Part shown: positions 1-5,780 of the stretch, one piece after another
Layout of the letters: every line of letters begins with the position of its first letter
Numbering within the stretch: position 1 is the first letter of the stretch
Source: Legionellaceae bacterium
GTDB taxonomy: Bacteria > Pseudomonadota > Gammaproteobacteria > Legionellales > Legionellaceae
Length of the DNA stretch: 8,829 nt
Direction: 5' to 3'
Assembly (NCBI GenBank): GCA_030696465.1
Contig: JAUYSE010000188.1
Coordinates: 1 to 8,829, forward strand
Translations under genes and position numbers: made by a program
The notes under the pieces: model-generated
What the model was told of the DNA's origin: nothing
What the model saw: only the letters and a program-made list of their open reading frames with translations
Database searches by the model: none

Positions 1-638
1 TGAATACACAAATCATTATTATAGGTATTGCAGGCCCTTCTGCTTCCGGAAAAAGCTTACTGTCAAATACAATTATTAAAGAATTAGGTTCCGATCAAGT
101 CGCGGTGATTTCTGAAGACTCTTATTATAAAGACAACTCACATTTACCTTTTTCAGAGCGTGAACGCATTAACTATGATCATCCTGATGCCTTTGATCAT
201 TCCTTGTTATGTAAACACTTAAGTGATTTACAAAAAGGTGGTGCGATAGATGTTCCTATTTACTCGCATACCGAACATATGAGACTCGCAGATACTATCC
301 ATATTGCACAACGAAAAATTATTGTTTTGGAAGGCATTTTATTATTTACAGACAAAGCGTTACGTGACTTAATGGATATACGTATCTTTATGTCTACCCC
401 GCTGGATGTCTGTTTAATTCGCCGTTTAAAGCGTGATGTTGTGGAGCGACATCGTTCTTTTGAGTCGGTATTACATCAATATGAAACGACCGTTAGGCCC
501 ATGTATTTACAATTTATCGAGCCCTCCAGTCGTTATGCCGATCTTATCGTCCCTCGTGGTGGTGAAAATCGTATTGCGATTGATATGATTACTGCCAAAA
601 TGCGAGAGTTGTTATTTAGACATACCCAAGGAGCTTGA
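1..638 (+). CDS. udk: Uridine kinase (5' end clipped by one base)
   Basis: Phosphorylates uridine and cytidine to UMP and CMP with ATP or GTP in cytosolic pyrimidine salvage. The window opens on 'tg' followed in frame by Asn-Thr-Gln, so the start ATG very probably lost only its A to the window edge; that gives about 212 residues, matching the family's usual ~213. Visible motifs: P-loop GPSASGKS (residues 12-19), SEDSYYKD (38-45) and NYDHPDAFD in the substrate site, PIYSHTEHMR, the LEGILLF strand, then the lid region RRLKRDVVER and the strongly conserved C-terminal part VRPMYLQFIEPS and IVPRGGENRIAID. The first in-frame start wholly inside the window (GTG at 105) would remove the P-loop and is not the real start. 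The stop (636-638) lies two bases before fabI, implying cotranscription. Identification is firm; the promoter is outside the window. Confidence 0.95.
   Translation, partial: NTQIIIIGIAGPSASGKSLLSNTIIKELGSDQVAVISEDSYYKDNSHLPFSERERINYDHPDAFDHSLLCKHLSDLQKGGAIDVPIYSHTEHMRLADTIHIAQRKIIVLEGILLFTDKALRDLMDIRIFMSTPLDVCLIRRLKRDVVERHRSFESVLHQYETTVRPMYLQFIEPSSRYADLIVPRGGENRIAIDMITAKMRELLFRHTQGA
628..633 (+). promoter_or_regulatory. Ribosome binding site of fabI
   Basis: AAGGAG sits inside the last codons of the uridine kinase gene, seven bases before the ATG at 641. It decides the fabI start: a TTG at 635 is in frame but only one base from this site, so ATG 641 is preferred. Confidence 0.75.
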
Positions 639-640
639 AC

Positions 641-1435
641 ATGGGATTTTTAACCGGAAAAAATGTACTGATTGTAGGTTTAGCCAGTAATCGATCTATT
701 GCGTATGGTATTGCGCAAGCGATGCACGAACAAGGTGCGCATCTTGCGTTTACCTATCAGAATGAAAAACTCAAAGAACGCGTTGAAAAAATGGCGCAAG
801 AGTTTGGCTCTTCTTTAACCTTTCCTTGTGACGTTGCCAGTGATGACGACATTAATGCTGTCATGCAAGACCTTTCAAAAAGCTGGGCGCAGTTAGATGT
901 GTTGGTACACTCAGTGGCCTATGCCCCGGCTGACCAAATTTGTGGGGATTTTGTTACCAATGCAACCCGAGAAGGCTTCCGTATTGCGCATGATATTAGC
1001 GCATATAGTTTGGTTGCACTTACCAAAGCAGCCCTTCCACTTATGCAAAAACACCCTTCTTCCGTCATTACGCTGAGCTATTTCGGTGCCGAAAAAGCGG
1101 TGCCTAATTATAATACCATGGGTATTGCAAAAGCGAGTCTAGAAGCTGCGGTTCGTTATTTGGCGGCGAGTGTTGGACCACATAACATCCGTGTCAATGG
1201 AATTTCTGCTGGTCCTATTCGCACCTTAGCTGCTTCGGGCATTAAAGATTTTCGTAAAATACAAACTGCTTATGCGGCAGTAGCACCCTTACGCCGTAAT
1301 ATTACTGCCTTGGAAGTTGGGAATGCTGCAGCCTTTTTAGGTTCTGATTTGGCTTCAGCTATTACCGGAGAGATAATGCATGTAGATGCGGGTTATCATG
1401 CGGTGTCTCCGGTTGGATTGGACGAAGAGGCTTAA
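641..1435 (+). CDS. fabI: Enoyl-[acyl-carrier-protein] reductase (NADH), FabI
   Basis: Catalyses the last step of each round of type II fatty acid elongation, reducing trans-2-enoyl-ACP with NADH in the cytosol. At 264 residues it is the normal length. It is a Rossmann-fold short-chain dehydrogenase of the FabI type: dinucleotide loop GLASNRSIAYG (13-23), CDVA (63-66), then HSVAYAPADQ (90-99), REGFRIAHDIS (110-120), active-site Tyr147 in LSYFGAE, the Tyr157-x6-Lys164 pair in NYNTMGIAK, and SAGPIRTLAASGIKDF (189-204). The start ATG 641 is chosen over in-frame TTG 635 because AAGGAG lies seven bases upstream and the protein then begins MGFLTGK as in other FabI. Residue 93 is Ala where E. coli has Gly93, in the triclosan/diazaborine pocket; Ala occurs naturally here in other FabI (for example S. 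aureus). Second gene after udk, two bases apart. Confidence 0.97.
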   Translation: MGFLTGKNVLIVGLASNRSIAYGIAQAMHEQGAHLAFTYQNEKLKERVEKMAQEFGSSLTFPCDVASDDDINAVMQDLSKSWAQLDVLVHSVAYAPADQICGDFVTNATREGFRIAHDISAYSLVALTKAALPLMQKHPSSVITLSYFGAEKAVPNYNTMGIAKASLEAAVRYLAASVGPHNIRVNGISAGPIRTLAASGIKDFRKIQTAYAAVAPLRRNITALEVGNAAAFLGSDLASAITGEIMHVDAGYHAVSPVGLDEEA

Positions 1436-1456
1436 GTTACATTATTTATCGTAACT
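1435..1456. repeat. Short inverted repeat after fabI
   Basis: AGTTAC and GTAACT form a six-base perfect stem with a ten-base AT-rich loop, starting on the last base of the fabI stop codon. No T-run follows on the plus strand, so it is a poor intrinsic terminator; it may only mark the end of the udk-fabI transcript or be part of a repeat (GTAACTACT recurs near 8746). Confidence 0.35.
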
Positions 1457-1719
1457 ACTTGCTCGTTCCACCGTCCCGAGAGCTAACCAATACTCGTCAT
1501 CAACTATGTCTCCAATATTTTTTAACGAACATAGCACTCTGATGAAAAAATCCGTCATCTCGAGCCAGTTTGAGCACAGAAAAGAACCACAGAGAATTCT
1601 GATCTGGTAGAGAGGACGGATCGCGACCTTGGGGAGCAATGGAACAGCCAAGCCACTTAAGGAATATTTAGAATGCTTATCGATATTGATTCCTACTGTT
1701 TAACCTCTTTGTCATGGTA
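1436..1719. other. Gene-poor gap between fabI and the MazG-peptidase gene
   Basis: 284 bases with no gene I can support. All frames were read: a 69-codon minus-strand frame starting at a TTG (1651-1442) and shorter frames on both strands give translations that resemble no family I know, with no convincing ribosome binding site. The main structure is the imperfect palindrome at 1550-1621. The gap separates the plus-strand udk-fabI unit from the 3' end of the minus-strand fusion gene, so both transcripts converge on it. It may hold decayed or repetitive DNA. Confidence 0.5.
1550..1621. repeat. 72-base imperfect palindrome
   Basis: The outer arms ATCCGTC (1550-1556) and GACGGAT (1615-1621) pair perfectly. 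After one mismatch TCTC (1558-1561) pairs with GAGA (1610-1613), then A1563-T1608, CCAG (1565-1568) with CTGG (1604-1607), and CAGAA (1577-1581) with TTCTG (1597-1601). That is about 21 base pairs over 72 bases with small internal loops. There is no U-tract after it, so it is not a standard terminator. It looks like a palindromic interspersed repeat (REP/MITE-like) or an RNA hairpin; which of these is inference. Confidence 0.5.
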
Positions 1720-2982
1720 CTAGTTTCCCTTTAATAAGTTTTTCATTTCTTCAGTAGCATTAATTAGCTCCGAAGTAATTTTTGGTTCCATTGCAGAATG
1801 ACCTGCTGCTTCGACAATATGTAATTTTGATCCAGGCCATTTTGAATGTAGCAAAAAAGCAGTTTTTGGTATGGCAATAACGTCATATCTCCCATTTACA
1901 AGGATGAGTGGAAGATGATTTATCTTTTCAAGATGACGCATTAATTGATCCGGCTGCAAGAAATAATGATTCTTTGCGTAATGGCTAAATGTCCTTGCGA
2001 CGCCTAAAATTAATGTCTCATTATTCAGCATATCATCTAAGGTCTTAGATGATGCTGTTAAAAAAGCACAGGTCAGATCATACTTCATCAGAGCCCTCGC
2101 TGCGGGTAGGGCAATGTGTCGATCAGGATTTAATATGCGTTTATAGAATGACGCTTCTAGGTCTGCTTGTTCTTCTTTAGGCAGGAAATCCACCATTTCT
2201 TGCCACGCATCAGGGAAAATGTCTCTCATCCCCCGCCAAATTTGCTGAGTCTCTGCTTCTCTTCCTAAAAATAAGCCGCGGAGAATGAAGCCTTTTACTT
2301 TAGTGGGATACGTTTCGCCATAAGCCAACGCCAATGCACTTCCCCAAGATCCACCAAAAAGAACCCATTGATCAATGTGCAAATGATTTCTTAAGCATTC
2401 AATGTCATTGATCAAATCTTGGGTGGTATTTTCCCTAATTTCAGTAAAAGGTTGAGAACGGCCAGCACCTCTTTGATCAAGTAAGATGACTCTCCAATAT
2501 TTTAAATCAAAAAATGTAGCATCATGCGGACTACTACCCGCACCAGGGCCTCCATGCAAAACAATCACAGGAACACCCTTCGGGTTACCATACTCCGCGT
2601 ACCGTAGCTCATGGATTGAAGATACTTTCAAATATCCCTCATGAAATGGATTGCTAACTAGGACATTTAACGGTTTGCTTGATGATGCATAACAATTTTT
2701 AAGTGTAATTAGAAGTTTTGCAACACAACCCTCTTTATTTGGATAAACATGCCTGAATGAAAATACCGCATGCAACAAATCACCTATCTCTTCTTGTAAT
2801 TCTGCTTGATTAGCCTGCTCTATCCCTTTATTTAAGTGCTCGTTGATTTTAATACACTTGCTTTGTATCTGCGCCATGATTTGATCGGTGGTTTCCCACT
2901 GAAAGCCAAACTCAGAAGCCTCATTTTCTAGAGCAACTGCTTTTTCTAACAAATCCATATTCAGTCCAAAATAATTTACCAT
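1720..2982 (-). CDS. MazG-like pyrophosphohydrolase domain fused to proline iminopeptidase (S33)
   Basis: A 420-residue protein in two parts. Residues ~9-95 resemble the all-alpha MazG NTP pyrophosphohydrolase fold: LLEKAVALENEASEFGFQW (11-29) and ELQEEIGDLLHAVFS (61-75), holding the second metal motif ExxD (E65, D68). The first motif, normally EExxE, reads IKINE (44-48), so only the last Glu is kept and activity is doubtful. Residues ~110-420 are a near full-length prolyl aminopeptidase that should release N-terminal proline from peptides: NPFHEGYLKV, oxyanion motif HGGPGAG (143-149), LLDQRGAGRS, nucleophile Ser212 in GGSWGS, Asp367 in GRYD and His395 in AAGHS. No signal peptide, so cytosolic. 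The start at 2982 has AAAGGA eight bases upstream; an in-frame ATG at 3051 adds 23 residues unlike either family and would run across the divergent MerR promoter. It is transcribed away from the MerR gene, which may control it. The peptidase call is firm; the MazG call is likely. Confidence 0.87.
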   Translation of the reverse strand: MVNYFGLNMDLLEKAVALENEASEFGFQWETTDQIMAQIQSKCIKINEHLNKGIEQANQAELQEEIGDLLHAVFSFRHVYPNKEGCVAKLLITLKNCYASSSKPLNVLVSNPFHEGYLKVSSIHELRYAEYGNPKGVPVIVLHGGPGAGSSPHDATFFDLKYWRVILLDQRGAGRSQPFTEIRENTTQDLINDIECLRNHLHIDQWVLFGGSWGSALALAYGETYPTKVKGFILRGLFLGREAETQQIWRGMRDIFPDAWQEMVDFLPKEEQADLEASFYKRILNPDRHIALPAARALMKYDLTCAFLTASSKTLDDMLNNETLILGVARTFSHYAKNHYFLQPDQLMRHLEKINHLPLILVNGRYDVIAIPKTAFLLHSKWPGSKLHIVEAAGHSAMEPKITSELINATEEMKNLLKGN

Positions 2983-2990
2983 GTTATTAT

Positions 2991-2996
2991 TCCTTT
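2991..2996 (-). promoter_or_regulatory. Ribosome binding site of the MazG-peptidase gene
   Basis: On the minus strand this reads AAAGGA, eight bases before the ATG at 2982. It supports that start over the in-frame ATG at 3051, which has no comparable site. Confidence 0.6.
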
Positions 2997-3008
2997 GTAT
3001 TTTAACAC

Positions 3009-3039
3009 TTGACTTTAACGTTGCGTAATCCTTTATTGT
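3009..3039 (+). promoter_or_regulatory. Candidate MerR-type promoter/operator
   Basis: A -35 box TTGACT (3009-3014) and a -10 box TATTGT (3034-3039) are separated by 19 bp, the overlong spacing typical of MerR-regulated promoters. ACGTTGCGT (3018-3026), a dyad with arms ACG/CGT, lies near the middle of the spacer where a MerR dimer would bind. It drives the plus-strand regulator gene (ATG 3067) and overlaps the leader of the divergent fusion gene. On the minus strand TACAAT (3040-3035) overlaps the same -10 and TGTTAAAAT (3007-2999) looks like an extended -10, though the latter would start transcription almost at the ribosome binding site. Confidence 0.5.
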
Positions 3040-3066
3040 AAGAATGGTCAATTAGAGGAATATAGT

Positions 3067-3522
3067 ATGTCTTACACGGTAAATAAATTAGCGCGACTTT
3101 CAGGAGTAAGCAGCAGAACGCTTCGCTTTTATGATAAAATTGGGTTGTTGAAGCCAGCATTTTATGGCGAAAACCAATACCGTTATTATGAAGAAGAGCA
3201 ACTTCTGATGTTACAGCAGATTTTATTTTTCCGTGAACTAGGTTTTCCGCTAAGTGATATACAGCGGATTATTGAGTGCGATGATTTCAATAAAATTGAA
3301 TCATTGAATACGCATAAATCCCTTCTTCAATCTAGTCTTGAAAAAACCGAAAAACTGATCAAGACGATTGATAAAACCATTTCACACCTACGAGGAAAAG
3401 TAATCATGCATGACGCAGAAATGTTTGATGGATTCGATCCTAAAAAACAACAAGAACATGAAAAATATATGCTTGATACCGGAATCCTTACTCAACAACA
3501 AATTGATGAGAAAAGAAACTAA
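3067..3522 (+). CDS. MerR family regulator, TipA-like, with shortened effector domain
   Basis: A 151-residue DNA-binding transcription regulator. The N-terminal winged helix (about 1-72) is typical MerR: YTVNKLARLSGVSSRTLRFY (3-22), DKIGLLKPA, then NQYRYYEEEQL and LFFRELGFPLSDIQRII. A dimerisation helix follows (about 75-110, SLLQSSLEKTEKLIKTIDKTI). The tail has EMFDGFDPKKQQEHEKY, which is the opening of the TipAS-type drug-sensing domain seen in TipA-like regulators (around 250 residues in all), but the protein ends about 30 residues later. The effector domain is therefore truncated or minimal and its ligand cannot be guessed. The start has GAGGAA six bases upstream. It is divergent from the MazG-peptidase gene with an 84-base shared spacer containing a MerR-like promoter, suggesting autoregulation and control of the neighbour (inference). 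A hairpin/repeat begins seven bases after its stop. Confidence 0.88.
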   Translation: MSYTVNKLARLSGVSSRTLRFYDKIGLLKPAFYGENQYRYYEEEQLLMLQQILFFRELGFPLSDIQRIIECDDFNKIESLNTHKSLLQSSLEKTEKLIKTIDKTISHLRGKVIMHDAEMFDGFDPKKQQEHEKYMLDTGILTQQQIDEKRN

Positions 3523-3529
3523 ATAGTTA

Positions 3530-3554
3530 TCTAGTGGCCTTTAAAGTCACTAGA
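3530..3554. repeat. Hairpin after the MerR gene
   Basis: TCTAGTG (3530-3536) and CACTAGA (3548-3554) form a seven-base perfect stem around an 11-base centre containing CTTTAAAG. It lies seven bases after the MerR stop codon. No clear T-run follows, so a terminator role is only possible. Its right arm also belongs to a wider inverted repeat: AGTCACTA (3545-3552) and TAGTGACT (3594-3601). Confidence 0.45.
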
Positions 3555-3580
3555 TTGCTTCGTACCGTCGCAATGACGGG
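3554..3580. repeat. REP-like interspersed palindromic element
   Basis: ATTGCTTC (3554-3561) and TCGCAATGACGGG (3568-3580), with terminal ATTGC/GCAAT arms, resemble the widespread short bacterial repeat whose reverse strand begins CCCGTCATTGCGA and ends GAAGCAAT. Here the middle is short (GTACCG), so it may be a degraded copy. The resemblance is from general recall of such repeats; no second copy lies in the window. It is flanked by the AGTCACTA/TAGTGACT inverted pair. Confidence 0.45.
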
Positions 3581-3623
3581 ATAGGTATTGTTTTAGTGAC
3601 TATATTTTAGCATCGAAGTTTTT

Positions 3624-4025
3624 TCATAAAGGCCTTCCCCCCTTTTCAGTATTCAAAAAAACCACATGCACCACTGTCTCATCATTCTTTTGTCTTTTTT
3701 CCCACGGTCGATGATAGACCAAACTAACCAACGTTTCTTGAGGGCGCTGTGTTGTTGCTACACAACTAAAATAAAACATCATAGATCCTGGCGTGCCTAT
3801 TAATTTTTTTGAGCCAGGCTTATATTCTTTTTTAAGAAATTTTAAATATTTTTTATTGTAAGAGAGTAGCGTCCACTGGTATCCTGTGCTCGGATTTGCA
3901 GGAAGCGAAATAGCAAAACTCGTTTGGTTAGCATACACAGGAGCCACCGGTAAGGTCCCAGAAAAAGAGAGACTTATTGCGGCCATTATACCGAGTATGG
4001 TCATGCTGATTTTTTTTAGAAACAT
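3624..4025 (-). CDS. Secreted chagasin-like cysteine protease inhibitor (I42 family)
   Basis: A 133-residue exported protein predicted to block papain-family (C1) cysteine proteases. Residues 1-32 form a signal peptide: KK near the start, a hydrophobic stretch (ISMTILGIMAAISLSF) and a VYA|NQ cleavage site after Ala32. The mature part shows all three chagasin loops in order: NPSTGYQW (44-51), which enters the protease active site, GTPGSMMF (77-84), and RPWE (106-109), followed by a final strand TVVHVVFL. The mature size (~100 residues) fits the family. The start has AAAGGAG five bases upstream. It is divergent from pilB with a 54-base spacer. Proteins of this family occur in protozoa and some bacteria, where they can act on host or own proteases; the target here is unknown. 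The last codons contain a run of six G (coding strand), a possible slippage site beyond the domain. Family assignment is strong. Confidence 0.88.
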   Translation of the reverse strand: MFLKKISMTILGIMAAISLSFSGTLPVAPVYANQTSFAISLPANPSTGYQWTLLSYNKKYLKFLKKEYKPGSKKLIGTPGSMMFYFSCVATTQRPQETLVSLVYHRPWEKRQKNDETVVHVVFLNTEKGGRPL

Positions 4026-4035
4026 GATGGCTCCT

Positions 4036-4063
4036 TTGAATGAGATAAGTAGATTCGTATACT
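4036..4063 (+). promoter_or_regulatory. Candidate sigma70 promoter for pilB
   Basis: TTGAAT (4036-4041) and TATACT (4058-4063) are 16 bp apart in the 54-base spacer between the chagasin-like gene and pilB. Transcription would start near 4070, giving a very short leader that barely includes GGA at 4071-4073. The GTATAC core is palindromic, so a minus-strand promoter for the inhibitor gene could share it. Confidence 0.35.
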
Positions 4064-4079
4064 ACACCTTGGAATAAAA

Positions 4080-5780
4080 ATGATGTCCAACATTGCACCT
4101 ATACAGGGAATAAGCAACATTTTAGTGCACGAAAATCTTCTAGAACAGCAGCAAGCTGCTGTATATCAAGCGGATGCGCTCGCACATAAAATCAGCTTAC
4201 CTTATTATCTGTTCAAGCATAACATTCTTACTGCAGATAAAATAGCCTCGGCACTTGCCAAAAATCTCAATATCCCCTTTTTTGATTTACATAAGATGGA
4301 TATAGAGCGAATCCCTGCTTTAGCACTGAACGAACAATGGCTTCATGATCATAGAATAATACCACTCTTTCAAGAAGATCACATGCTGTATGTTGCCACC
4401 GATGATCCTTTGCAACAAAGTGCGTTTAAAGATATTCAATGCGCGACTGGACTACAAGTGACACCACTTGTGGTGGAAAGTGATAAGTTACAACAACGGT
4501 TTGAAAAATCCGTCCCTGCAGATCAATCTCAGATTTTAAAGCACTACTCTATCAATATAACAGAGACATATAACGTTGAACTTAGCAACACTGAATCACA
4601 ACTATCGGAAGTGACAACGGATACCATGGAAACAGAAGATAGCCCTATCGTCGGATTTTTGCATAAAATATTGATAGACGCTATTCATAAAAAAGTATCC
4701 GATATTCACTTTGAATTATATGAGTCGCGCTATCGAATACGTTATCGTCTTGATGGGATACTCCGAGAAGTTGCCACCCCGCCCCTCGCTTTCGCGCATA
4801 GAATTACTTCGCGTATTAAAATATTAGCGCATTTAGATATTTCAGAGCGACGTATTCCGCAAGATGGGCGATTTAAACTTGCACTTTCGCCGGCGCATAC
4901 GATTGAATTTAGAGTGAGCACCTGCCCCACCGGGCACGGAGAGAAAGTTGTTTTACGTATTTTAGATCCGAACACGGCACATCTTGATATAGATAATTTA
5001 GGCTTTTCAGTACAACAAAAAGACATATTCTTAAGCGCTATTCAACAACCGCAAGGGATGATTTTAGTTACTGGCCCGACTGGTAGCGGTAAAACCATGA
5101 CGCTCTATGCTGCGCTTAATCTCTTAAATAGGGTAGAGTGTAATATTTCTACGGTAGAAGATCCCATTGAAATACTGATGTCTGGGATAAACCAAGTAAA
5201 CATCCATCCAAAAGCAGGATTGCGCTTTTCAACGGTGTTACGCGCCTTATTACGACAAGATCCGGATGTGATTATGTTAGGCGAAATTCGTGATTTAGAA
5301 ACCGCTGAAATTGCCATAAAAGCGGCTCAAACTGGCCATTTAGTATTATCTACCTTACATACGAATAGTACGGCGGAAACGCTGGCACGACTGATTAACA
5401 TAGGGGTGCCAGCGTTTAACTTGGCGAATGCGATTCATCTTATTATTGCGCAGCGCTTAGTCCGGAAATTATGCCCTTACTGTAAAAAAATTTCTGAGGA
5501 AACTTTTTTGCAGGATTCTTTAGAAAACAGCACTGTACATTATAGTGCACAAGGATGTGATCGATGTCATCAAGGCTACTTGGGACGTATCGCTATTTTT
5601 GAATTACTCGTAATGAATGATCCTTTAGCACGCCTTATTATACAAGGGAGCAATGCCTTGGATATTGCGCTACAAGCACAAGCTGACGGTATGATCAGTA
5701 TGAGGCAATCAGGCATAACGCTGGTAAAAGCAGGACTCACGTCCCTAGAAGAAATACGACGTGTAATAGGTGCATTATGA
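4080..5780 (+). CDS. pilB: Type IV pilus extension ATPase PilB
   Basis: A cytoplasmic hexameric ATPase that powers pilin polymerisation at the inner-membrane platform formed by PilC. Its 566 residues are the normal length. Order of parts: N-terminal GspE/MshEN-like domain (about 40-145, with LPYYLFKHNIL and NIPFFDL), a polar linker (~146-188), an N2 domain with DIHFE (208-212), RYRIRYRLDGILRE and QDGRF, Walker A GPTGSGKT (332-339), Asp box STVEDPIE (357-364), Walker B DPDVIMLGEIRD (394-405), His box STLHTNS (424-430), and a zinc-binding pair Cys465/Cys468 (CPYC) with Cys493/Cys496 (CDRC), followed by GYLGRIAIFELL. The zinc motif and operon context separate it from PilT. The start is ATG 4080 or the adjacent ATG 4083; GGA at 4071 is compatible with either. 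The stop overlaps the pilC start (ATGA). Confidence 0.96.
   Translation: MMSNIAPIQGISNILVHENLLEQQQAAVYQADALAHKISLPYYLFKHNILTADKIASALAKNLNIPFFDLHKMDIERIPALALNEQWLHDHRIIPLFQEDHMLYVATDDPLQQSAFKDIQCATGLQVTPLVVESDKLQQRFEKSVPADQSQILKHYSINITETYNVELSNTESQLSEVTTDTMETEDSPIVGFLHKILIDAIHKKVSDIHFELYESRYRIRYRLDGILREVATPPLAFAHRITSRIKILAHLDISERRIPQDGRFKLALSPAHTIEFRVSTCPTGHGEKVVLRILDPNTAHLDIDNLGFSVQQKDIFLSAIQQPQGMILVTGPTGSGKTMTLYAALNLLNRVECNISTVEDPIEILMSGINQVNIHPKAGLRFSTVLRALLRQDPDVIMLGEIRDLETAEIAIKAAQTGHLVLSTLHTNSTAETLARLINIGVPAFNLANAIHLIIAQRLVRKLCPYCKKISEETFLQDSLENSTVHYSAQGCDRCHQGYLGRIAIFELLVMNDPLARLIIQGSNALDIALQAQADGMISMRQSGITLVKAGLTSLEEIRRVIGAL

Noticed and set aside
1442..1651. A 69-codon minus-strand frame in the gap after fabI
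   Set aside because: It starts at a TTG without a clear ribosome binding site, overlaps the 72-base palindrome, and its translation resembles no known family.
2983..3051. A longer start (ATG 3051) for the MazG-peptidase gene
   Set aside because: The extra 23 residues look like translated promoter DNA, overlap the divergent MerR promoter, and lack a ribosome binding site; AAAGGA precedes ATG 2982 instead.
1720..3522. Reading the MazG-like/MerR pair as a toxin-antitoxin module
   Set aside because: The MazG-like fold is not a toxin or an antitoxin here, the partner is a typical MerR regulator, and the genes are divergent rather than in an operon.
3530..3623. A Rho-independent terminator after the MerR gene
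   Set aside because: The hairpin is clear but is followed by ATTGCTTCG rather than a T-run, so it is reported only as a hairpin/repeat.
3886..4077. A 63-codon plus-strand frame opposite the chagasin-like gene
   Set aside because: It lies mostly antisense to the signal peptide and first inhibitory loop of a well supported gene, and has no family resemblance.
4742..5317. Minus-strand frames inside pilB
   Set aside because: They are antisense to conserved ATPase motifs and have no recognisable protein features.
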